From Hybos culiciformis (Eukaryota; Arthropoda; Insecta; Diptera; Hybotidae): a DNA stretch of 64,000 nucleotides. The translations under genes were made by a program, and so were the position numbers. The notes under the pieces were generated by a model. The model was given only the letters and a program-made list of their open reading frames with translations, was not told where the DNA came from and ran no database searches. The stretch lies in assembly GCA_964007475.1 (NCBI GenBank), contig OZ023273.1, positions 148,091,308 to 148,155,307 of the forward strand, given 5' to 3'. Shown here one piece after another: positions 25,955-39,604 of this stretch; position 1 is the stretch's first letter; every line of letters begins with the position of its first letter.

Positions 25955-28055
25955 TTTTACAATTTATTTTTATTTTTTAATTTTATTAAATATTAAATTT
26001 GTTTTTTTTTTATTATTAATTTAATTATAAAATTAATTTTATTATATTCCCCTCACTCAATCAGAAACTTTCGCGCAACGGTGTGTAACCTGCTTGAAAG
26101 AAGTTTTAAAAGTGAAATTTTATTTCGAAATTTAAGAGCAAAAAAAAATTTTTAGAAGAAATCACTCAAAGAAAAATTCGAATCGAATAGGTAAAAAAAA
26201 ATGTTGAAAAAAAAAATTAAACAAAAATTATAAGGGTGGAAGTGAGAGTAAATGAAATGAAAATAAACAATTGTCGTGGAAATTTTGTTTTTCCTGTTGG
26301 AAAGAAAGAATAAAAAAATCCGTAATGGAAAATGCGAGAAAAAAAGATAAGCATATAAATTGCGAAAATTAAGCTGAACCTACACTCATTTGTTTAATAT
26401 CGAAATTATTTGTGCAAGCTGAAAAAGTTTGTAGATTTTATATATTGGTAAAAAATAATTTTTTTTTTAATTATTTATTATTTTTATTACAATAAAAAAA
26501 CCATTCAAGGCTTATACAAATTATTGTCAGAAATATATCAATTCAGAACATATTTAATATTCGTTATTATAATCTAAATTATAACTAAAAATAACATTAC
26601 ATATAAAAAATATAAAAAACAAATCAAATTATTTCTACTACTATTTATCAAAAACAAATTAAATTTTTCATCAAAAATACACATAATACATACATTCCAT
26701 GTATTATGTACATAAATGACAGCTTATGTTAGCTATCCAAGCATATTAATAAAATTCTTTAATTAATTAGATAATTCTTTATCTAATTTGAAGTAGATAA
26801 AAAACACACAGTAATTGTCCAATCACTAATCAGTAACTAAAAACGTAAATTACAAAATGCTTTTTTAAAAAGGTTTGTTTAAAGTTTAAAGGTTTCTTTT
26901 TATGTATTCTAATTGTTTTGTTCTAAGAAGTTCCTCGATTCTTAGTGCTCTCATTTTTGATAATAGGATAGATAATAATGACGTTTTGCATAGAGATTCA
27001 GTCATAAAGGACTTGGATGTAAATTTTTTTTTAGTTACAACTCTACTTAGTTACAATATTTTTATTTAATGACTATGTATATGTAACCGGGATTTATCAC
27101 CACAATATTCTAAAATCGAATATACTCTAAAAAAGCTTTTTTATCACTCAAACTCATTTGACAAATACGAAAAGCTAAAATTTCAGTTGAGAGCTTTTTG
27201 AAGGAGAAAAAAGTACAAAACAAGCAATCGCCAAGAAACGCAACTGCAACTAAAGAAACAAAACTAATTTCGAATTTCATGTCGCGCGCCGATTCGTGTA
27301 ATGTCGCTTAATGCTAATGCATACGTTTGATTGAACTTAAATTTTTTTTGTGCAAAAAAATTGATAGCGTGGATTTTGAATATTTTGAACAGATTCCACA
27401 CCTCTTCTTATTACACGTAAAAAATCAAATTGTATGAAAATGTATGAGACCGGCTATACGCAACGACGTAAAACGTAGCTTACGCGCGTAAAAGTTGAAA
27501 TATTTTAACTTTCCCAGTATTTTACGCCGTACATTGTGGAAATCATTTGTTTATAATTGAGTTGTTTATTTTGTTGTATTTAGAAAAAAAAAAATTTTAC
27601 AAACAAATAATTATTTAATAAAATAAAAAAGTTCATAAATATAATTATATTCAAAAATAAAAATTAAATAATTATTTATTGCAAATTTATTAAAATTTTT
27701 TATGTTTTATTAAGTTATAAATAAATTAAAAAGCATTATAAAAATATTACAAACAGAATTTCGGGAATTAGGAATTTAATTTTTTTTTTTTAAATTTTTA
27801 TAAAAATTTGCTTTTTTATTAAAAATTATAAAATTGTAATTATTGTTGTATTTTATTTAATTTATAACTTTATTTTTATTAATTCTTTAACAAGAAGATC
27901 AAATTAAAATTAATCAAAAGAAATTAAAATTGAATTAGTTTTTTTTTTGAATTTATTTTTCTTTTATTTTATTGTTGACATTTTTCTCTTTTGTTTTTTG
28001 CATGTGAACGGCGTTGAGCATAACAGGTAAAAAAAACAGGTTTTTTTTATTTTTT
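25955..28055. other. upstream region of the acidic-protein gene, no gene seen
   Basis: The 5' UTR and promoter of the minus-strand gene should lie in about 25955-26500. A GC-richer word CTTTCGCGCAACGGTG occurs near 26070. 27280-27310 contains GTCGCGCGCCGATTCG of unknown meaning. No further coding frame was recognised. Confidence 0.35.
27420..27545. repeat. diverged relative of the CGACG-rich fold-back element
   Basis: The word order GTATG..TGTATG, then GAGACCGG, then CGACGTAAAA, then GTTGAAATATTTTAAC parallels 28370-28480 inside the fold-back element 28059-29277 but with many differences. It looks like an old related fragment without recognisable ends. Confidence 0.35.
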
Positions 28056-28481
28056 TTACCGCTGTGTTTAACTGGACGCGACGGTGACGTTACAAACGTG
28101 AGAGACGTTGTGATTAAATTTTTTGCAGTTATACTGGACGCCTTCAACGTTGTAAAACTAAAAAGTAAGCTATGGTAAACAAAACAACTTTCACTACTTT
28201 TTCAAATAAATAAAAAAAAAAAAAAACGAAAAAATATATTATTAATTTCTCTTCGAAACTCATGTTGAAATTATTTACAGAAAATAAAAATTTTGGAGCT
28301 TTTTTTGTTTAAAACGGTAGCTCTGTTTAACTGGACGCGACGGACGCGACGGACGTGACGCTAAAGACGTAAGAAATATTAAATGTATGGAAGTGTATGG
28401 AGACGGTTTAACTGGACGTTGACGTTGACGACGCGACGTTGACGACGTAAAAAGTTAAATCTATTTTAACTTTTTACGTTA

Positions 28482-28948
28482 TGCCTTGGACAGACTGACA
28501 CGATTAACATGTTCTTGATCAAGAACATGTTAATTTTATGTTTTTGAAGTAGTTTTCCCATAGTAATAAAAACAAGAACAAGAACATGTTCTTGCGAAAA
28601 CATGTTGTTATTAAAGGATGGGTTGAGTAATTTTTACAAATATTTCGTGAGGCAATATGTGGAAGCATTTAATGTTCACTGAGGTATCATTTTTGACGTT
28701 GACTTTGACAATTTTATGTTGTATTTATTTGTAAACAAATGAAAAAAAAGTTTGTTATTGTTTTTTATTTTGAATTTGAATTGAATTTGTAGGTATATTG
28801 TATTGTTTACTTTTGTTTTTAAACTTGAAAAAAAAAACAGATGTTTATCTGTTTTGTGAAACACATTAAAGGTAGTCTGTTCGGTCGATTTTAATAACAT
28901 GTTTTTGTGCTCAAGAACATGTTTTTCGAGTTCAGTCTGTCCAAGGCA
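28482..28948. mobile_element. nested MITE with TTA duplication
   Basis: It lies inside the fold-back element. The ends are perfect 17-bp inverted repeats TGCCTTGGACAGACTGA, flanked by TTA on both sides (28479-28481 and 28949-28951). Inside, the word AACATGTTCTTG or its complement recurs several times, including one large perfect palindrome at the left and another block at the right end. It is 467 bp long and non-coding. Confidence 0.75.
28503..28534. repeat. 32-bp perfect palindrome
   Basis: The sequence reads identically on both strands, with arms ATTAACATGTTCTTGA meeting without a loop. It sits about 20 bases inside the left end of the nested MITE. Confidence 0.9.
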
Positions 28949-29296
28949 TTAAGGACGTTGATAATCAAAGCATTGTTTTAATGCCCGAATAAATAAAAAA
29001 AAGTTTAAACACAAAACTTAGTAACAACCGTTTTAAACAAAAAAAGATCCAAAATTTTTATTTTCTGTAAATAATTTCAACATGAGTTTCGAAGAGAAAT
29101 TAATAATATATTTTTTCGTTTTTATTTATTTGAAAAAGTAGTGAAAGTTGTTTTGTTTACCATAGTTTACTTTTTAGTTTTACAACGTTGAAAACGTCCA
29201 GTATAACTGCAAAAAAATTTAATCACAACGTCTCTCACGTTTGTAACGTCACCGTCGCGTCCAGTTAAACACAGCGGTTAAATTTCAAACATCTAA

Positions 29297-29693
29297 GAGC
29301 CCGTTCCCAAACTGAGACTATTTTAGAAACTGAAAAATTTTTTTAATTTCTAGAATTTCTAGTTTTGGAACGACACGATTTTACAGCTGTTATTTTACAA
29401 TTATTTTACAAATCAAGATTTTTTGACGTAAAAATCGTTCCGAAATGATATTTTATATTTTAAAAATCTGCAAAGGGAAATTTTAAATTTCCCATAACAA
29501 ACTCAGTTTATAGGTGTACTTTTTAGTGCACCTCATTTTTAAAAAAAAACAAAAATTTGAAAATTTAAGCAGACGTTGCAGATGATACAGATTAAATGTC
29601 AAGCCTATTTCAATTTCTGAAAAAAAAGGAGTTTTCTTTAGCAGAAAAGGTATATTTTACGATTTAAAATAGTTTCAGTTTGGGAACGGGCTC
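29297..29693. mobile_element. MITE, TAA duplication, GAGCCCGTTCCC ends
   Basis: Inverted ends GAGCCCGTTCCCAAACTGA extend to about 29 bp with one mismatch. They are flanked by TAA on both sides (29294-29296 and 29694-29696), a TWA-type duplication. It is 397 bp long with no coding capacity. Its interior (CGACACGATTTTAC, then GCAAAGGGAAATTTTAAATT, then CCCATAACAAACT) is shared in inverted orientation with the MITE at 30267-30731. Confidence 0.8.
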
Positions 29694-29696
29694 TAA

Positions 29697-30118
29697 ATTA
29701 GCGCTTTGATGGTAAAAGCGTAAAAGGACCTATATGCAAGAATCAAGCTTTATGTAAAATGCATTTAAACATTATACTTCATAACTCATTTTATTTTCAT
29801 AAATATTTATCAAAGTTAAGAACGGCTAATATAATTTTTAACGGTTTATAATAGAGCTTTCAAATTTGCGATTTTTCCAAATGGTTGCTTGGTAATGGTA
29901 ATAAATCAGATTTAAATTAAACGCAATTATGTGATAACTGAAAAAAATTCCGTCGATGTGTTGTAAAAAGGGACGTGAAGTCGTTCGAAAATGAGAAATG
30001 GCTTTCTGTGCTCATGGTTAAAATCTCCAAAAGCTCTGAATATACAGTTGAATGAAATTGGCATTAACGACATAAAACATAATAGTAGATTAAAACACAT
30101 GTTAAGAAAATTTTAAAT
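29697..30118. other. spacer between transposons
   Basis: No feature recognised. Confidence 0.4.
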
Positions 30119-30127
30119 AGTTTTTAC

Positions 30128-31005
30128 GGCGCAGTGAAATAAGGCCGCGATAGGTTTTTTGTTGCGATCTTATTTCATTTTGAAAAATGAAATAAGACCG
30201 CCCAAACATCTTCTGAAATAAGGCCGCGTAATCTTGTGACAAGATTTTTTATCGAGGTCTTATTTAGAGTCTGTTCACTTATTAAACGATTGAAAAAAAA
30301 GAAATCTCCCTTTTCTGTAAAACAAATGTCACAATTTATAAATTGAGGACGTAATTTTCTGCATTCTGTATAATCTGCTAAAATCAACTACTTATAAAAT
30401 AATATTTGGCCGACTGAAATCAAATACTTATAATAATAGGTGACCGACCGAATTTTCTTACCCATTTTTGCCGCTTTTTTCTTCTCTATACAATTTTAGT
30501 TTTTGAATTCACTTAAAAGTAGACCTACAAATTTAGTTTGTTATGGGAAATTTAAAATTTCCCTTTGCAGAATTTAAAAAAGTAAAATTGAATTTGTGAA
30601 CGGCTTTAGGACAAAATTATTTCATTTTTTTAAATAACAGCAGTAAAATCGTGTCGTTCACAAATTAAAAAACCTGGAATATTAAATCCGATTTTAATTT
30701 TTTCAATAATCACTAATAAGTGAACAGACTCTTAATTTCGAAAAATGAAATTACAACACGGCCTTATTTCATATATAAAAATTAAATTAGCCCTCCGATA
30801 ATATTTTTTTTTGTCGCGGTCTTATTTCATTTTTCAAAATGAAATAAGGCCGCGATGATTTTGGTTGCGATCTTATTTCGTTTTTTAAAATGAAATAAAA
30901 TAACGCCGCGAGGATTTTTTTTGCGGTCTAATTTTTCAAAATGAAATAAGACCGCAACAAAAAACCCTTGCGGCCTTATTTCACGCGGCCTTATTTCCAT
31001 CCCCC
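30128..31005. mobile_element. MULE-like fold-back element built from alternating 13-bp motifs
   Basis: The word AAATAAGGCCGCG, with close variants and its complement, occurs about 14 times in alternating orientation. It forms a series of potential hairpins such as the one around 30816-30850. The outer ends (GGCGCAGTGAAATAAGGCC and the complement of GGCCTTATTTCCATCCCCC) match at 18 of 22 positions. Exact 9-bp direct repeats AGTTTTTAC lie outside (30119-30127 and 31006-31014); 9 bp is typical of Mutator-like elements. A MITE has inserted at 30267-30731 and splits it. No transposase. Confidence 0.7.
30267..30731. mobile_element. MITE, TTA duplication, GAGTCTGTTCAC ends
   Basis: Perfect 18-bp inverted ends GAGTCTGTTCACTTATTA, flanked by TTA on both sides (30264-30266 and 30732-30734). 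It is inserted into the fold-back element, so it is younger than that element. The interior core matches that of the MITE at 29297-29693. It is 465 bp and non-coding. Confidence 0.8.
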
Positions 31006-31104
31006 AGTTTTTACTTAGTAAACACTAAACATGATTTATTAGTTTTCTACAAAATTTTAAAATTCTAGTAAATTTACGTAAATTTTTCAAAATTAGTTAA
31101 ACCC

Positions 31105-31576
31105 TGAAAATGAAGTGATTTGTGTGAAACATTTCCAAATATTTATGTTGCTTTACGAGTTTTACTAACACTTTCAGTAACTGTGGCTATTGGAAAGAGA
31201 AGTTTTAATAAACTTAAGCTCATTAAAAATTACTTGCGTTCAACAATGAAACAAGAGTACATTAGCTATATTGAAGAAACAAACTTTGATAACATAATCA
31301 GCGAATTTGCAAACATTAAAGCAAGAAAAATTTAGTTAAATTAAAAAATTTAAATTACCTATTTGATTTGAAATTATTGCATTTGTTAAAAATCAACAAA
31401 TTTATTAATTTCAAATTGAATAGTTATGTTGATTTTATAAAGAATTTATGTTTTCTTTTTTTCTTATAATAACATTTGAAATAGCTGAAAATTAAAAATT
31501 GGAAGTTAATTTTTTGTATGATATATAAACTTGAGACAGTAGGCACCATTTTAAATGTTCTCTAGATACGGCTCTG
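31105..31576 (+). pseudogene. hAT transposase relic: C-terminal dimerisation region and 3' end
   Basis: 31120-31335 translates to a fragment like the C-terminal dimerisation domain of ZMYM1-like hAT transposases (FPNIYVALRVLLTLSVTVA, then RSFNKLKLIKNYLRSTM, ending FANIKARKI). The usually conserved SAE before RSF reads IGK. The stretch normally between the two halves is shortened, and nothing of the catalytic domain is upstream. About 240 bases further on, CTAGATACGGCTCTG at 31562-31576 resembles a hAT terminal repeat, so the 3' end of the original element is probably preserved. It is not functional as it stands. Confidence 0.65.
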
Positions 31577-31907
31577 CCTAAATCAATTAGAGTTTTTCCT
31601 TTCATTAAACACAATTTATTAATATCAAAACTTAATGTAAAAATCTCGCTTCGTGAGAAACTCATCATTTTTTTTTTTTCAAAATTTTTAGTTCAAACAT
31701 TATTATAGATACAATTTTTTTTTAAAATAGATTAGGTAGATACATAATAATTGTATAAAAAAATATATACATATACAAAAAATGGCAATTGCTACGTATC
31801 AAAAAATAATATTATTGAAACGAAGAAACAAATCCAAATTAAAAATAGAATTCCGTATTAATTCTTGAAACAGCGTATTTAAAGAAAAAAACAAAACAAA
31901 CTAAAAT
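31577..31907 (-). other. 3' flank of Cul2
   Basis: AT-rich. An AATAAA on the minus strand (31615-31620) about 290 bases past the Cul2 stop is a candidate polyadenylation signal. Confidence 0.4.
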
Positions 31908-36806
<4,899 letters not shown>

Positions 36807-36855
36807 TGTATATTCTAATTATTTTATTCTTATTCTGACAAATCAATCCTTTTTC
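36807..36855 (-). other. likely 5' UTR exon segment of Cul2
   Basis: On the minus strand TTGTCATTTTAG precedes this segment, giving a plausible acceptor 49 bases upstream of the Cul2 ATG. The first non-coding exon would then lie at higher coordinates. Confidence 0.4.
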
Positions 36856-38289
36856 CTAAAATGACAAAGAAAAAGGTTAAATTTAATACTTTTTAAAATT
36901 GATTTTTAAAAGTAAAATAAATTTTAAGCAAAAACATTTACATCAAAATTAAGAGTTAACTCTAGCAATAGGTATTATAAATTGAAATTAAAGAAAGGAA
37001 ATAAAAACAACTTTCCTTTTTCTAAAATTTTATCTATAAGGTTTGATAAAAAAGAAATAACAAAAACATTTTATTTTCTTTATTGAGTATATACCTACCT
37101 AGGTATATTTTTAATTTTGCCTTCCAGGTATATTAATGGTAGATAAATTATTCATAGATATAGGTATTGTTATCTATCATTATTTTAAAATGACCGTAAA
37201 AACCATATAATTTTTAAATCTAATTACCTAAGTATTTAAATTTTACCTAATTTTTTATATTAAGAACTAAGGCAAAAAATAAAAAAACCCATAGTTACCT
37301 TCAAACATTAAATTTTCTGCATTTAGATAAGTAATGCATATATGTAAACCTAAATGTACCTACACATTTATCAAAAACTTTGGGAATGGGGGGACATGTT
37401 ATTGCCTGAATTTATAAACAATTTTTTTTTTTTGCTTTGTTAGGTCCATCAGCAGATCATTGCCAAATAAGAAAAATGTGACCGCAGTTTTTTTTTTGTG
37501 CCTATACCTACTTTAGTAAAATAGATAATAAAAACTTCAAAATATTAAGTCAATCTAATTATTCGAAAAAAAAAACAAAAAAATACAAAATACACTCTGT
37601 TACTATATTCAAAAATGCGTAAGACGATTTCCAGGATCTTTTTGTACCTATACTCAGCTAAGAGCCTTTAAATGTCCTCCAACAATCAACACCAACCTGT
37701 ACCTTATTGCTTTATCGACAAGCTAAACACTAAACTCTAAATATACACTCTGGTACTATCTATATTCAAAAATGCGTAAGACGATTTCCAGGATCTTTTT
37801 GTACATATACTCAGCTAAGAGCCTTTAAATGTCCTCCAACAATCAACACCTACCTGTACCTTATTGCTTTATCGACAAGCTAAACACTATTTATTCCTGT
37901 GACTATAGACTTTCATGCCCATTGTTTTATCGATTGGGTTAAAAAAAATATAGGTATTTTTAAAAGAAATACTTTAAAAAAAATAATTTAAATAGAGTAA
38001 TTTTTTTTTTATTTATATTTTTACAAAAATAATATTCTTTGTTTTTTTTTTTTTTTATATAATTTATGGATTTTTCGCTTTTTCTTTGTCGAGTAAAATT
38101 CTGTCAGTAAAAATCTAATTTCATTTTTAAAATAGAAAAAAATATATATATATTTTCCCATTGAAAAAAATGTAATTTACCTTGAATTTCTTTTTCTTAT
38201 TTATGCAATTTTTAATTAAAAAAATTATCCAGTTCGAGCCAGAGAGTTTGATTTTAATTTTTATTTTTTTTTTATTTTTGAATTATTTA
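36856..38289. other. Cul2 upstream region
   Basis: AT-rich sequence that contains the tandem duplication at 37591-37889. Otherwise no feature was seen. Confidence 0.35.
37591..37889 (+). repeat. 153-bp tandem duplication (2 copies)
   Basis: Copies 37591-37743 and 37744-37889 both run from TACACTCTG through AAGACGATTTCCAGGATC to CGACAAGCTAAACACTA. They differ by a handful of substitutions and a 3- to 4-base indel, so the duplication is recent. Content is moderate GC; function unknown. Confidence 0.85.
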
Positions 38290-38528
38290 AAAATGACAAA
38301 AAACTTCACATTAAATGAGAATGTCAATAATTTATTGACAGCGAAATAATTTGTCAAAATTATGGCGGCGCCGATGTAAGAGAAAAGTTTGGCTGGATAT
38401 CGGCTGGTATCGTTCAAATTAACTTGAGGTTGAGTTGAAATAGCTGTTCCATATACAAAATGAGAAATTCTAGATAGGCAATATGGGTAGATCAAAGATA
38501 ACGTAGGAACATAACACCTTGTTCGCAC
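38290..38528 (-). other. unassigned open frame, possible exon
   Basis: On the minus strand, after a TATTTTAG that could be an acceptor, a frame of about 75 codons is open. It contains a hydrophobic stretch (LFSYIGAAIILTNYFAV) that could be a membrane helix, and the block is GC-richer than its flanks. It has no early ATG and matches no family I know. It could be a terminal exon of a small membrane protein or a non-coding 5' exon of Cul2, which lies downstream on the same strand. Confidence 0.25.
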
Positions 38529-38661
38529 CTAAAATATTTCCGGAAAAAAGTGGTAATTTCCATTTCTAAACATATGTATTTTATAAGAAAGTGTATTCTT
38601 TTTTTTGAAACTTTCATTTAAGCAATTAAACGGTGCTGTGTTCTCCTACAAAAATCCTTAT

Positions 38662-39361
38662 CTAGGTGTCTACATTAGCGTATTTTTCCTGCATGCGATT
38701 TTGTTCTTTAAATGTATTCGTGTATCTTTATACAAAATCCAAAATCGCAGCGAAATACGCATGCTGATTTTGAATAATTTTTCAGCATGCGTATTTTTTG
38801 ACATTTCTCACAAATTTTGCTTTTTTTTTATTAATTTGACATTTAAGTCAAGTAAAATGGTACAATTTGAAAAAATGTATAAAAATCGCATGCCGTAAAT
38901 CTAACCCAGTGGTATATTGAGCACACACAAATACTAATAAATGAAACAGAAAAAATAGAATACATTCATAAATACGCGCGATTCTAAATCGCTAATGTAG
39001 ACAGCCCGTATACTAGGTGTCTACATTAGCGTATTTTTCCTGCATGCGATTTTGTTCTTTAAATGTATTCGTGTATCTTTATACAAAATCCAAAATCGCA
39101 GCAAAATACGCATGCTGATTTTGAATAATTTTTCAGCATGCGTATTTTTTGACATTTCTCACAAATTTTGCTTTTTTTTTTTATTAATTTGACATTTAAG
39201 TCAAGTAAAATGGTACAATTTGGAAAAATGTATAAAAATCGCATGCTGTAAATCTAACCCAGTGGCATATTGAGCACACACAAATACTAATAAATGAAAC
39301 AGAAAAAATTGAATACATTCACAAATACGCGCGATTCTAAATCGCTAATGTAGACAGCCCG
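38662..39361. repeat. MITE present as two tandem copies (351-bp period)
   Basis: Units 38662-39012 and 39013-39361 are nearly identical. Each begins with GGTGTCTACATTAGCG and ends with the complement of GGCTGTCTACATTAGCG, giving terminal inverted repeats TGTCTACATTAGCG. Each also has a subterminal inverted pair around GCATGCGATTTT and an internal hairpin with CGCATGCTG arms. There is no coding capacity. The pair ends about 240 bases upstream of the THAP gene start. Confidence 0.8.
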
Positions 39362-39604
39362 ATAAATATATGTGATGTCAGCCGTTCGTTATAATTGGCT
39401 AAGCTCGGCGGCCAAAACAAACTTTTTTCTTTGCTTGTGAAAAAAACAAAATAAAAGAATTACCTAAAAAATATAAAAACAGAAAAATAAGCAAAATGTT
39501 GATAATGATAATTAATACACAAAAAATAAAATAAAATAATTTAAAATCGGTATTTTTTTCGAATTATTTCTGTTTGTGCACAATAAAAGAACACAGAATT
39601 GTGC

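Larger units (their letters stand above)
28059..29277. mobile_element. fold-back DNA element with ~260-bp inverted repeats and TTA duplication
   Basis: 28059-28317 and 29029-29277 are near-identical inverted repeats beginning CCGCTGTGTTTAACTGG; they differ by a few substitutions and the length of one A-run. TTA lies immediately outside each end (28056-28058 and 29278-29280), a 3-bp duplication of the TWA type used by PIF/Harbinger elements. The short module GTTTAACTGGACG recurs at both tips and twice internally (about 28326 and 28408). A second element is nested at 28482-28948. There is no transposase frame. Superfamily placement is inference from the duplication only. Confidence 0.75.

Noticed and set aside
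38605..39244. Open frames on both strands within the doubled MITE
   Set aside because: They recur only because the unit is duplicated and lack protein similarity.
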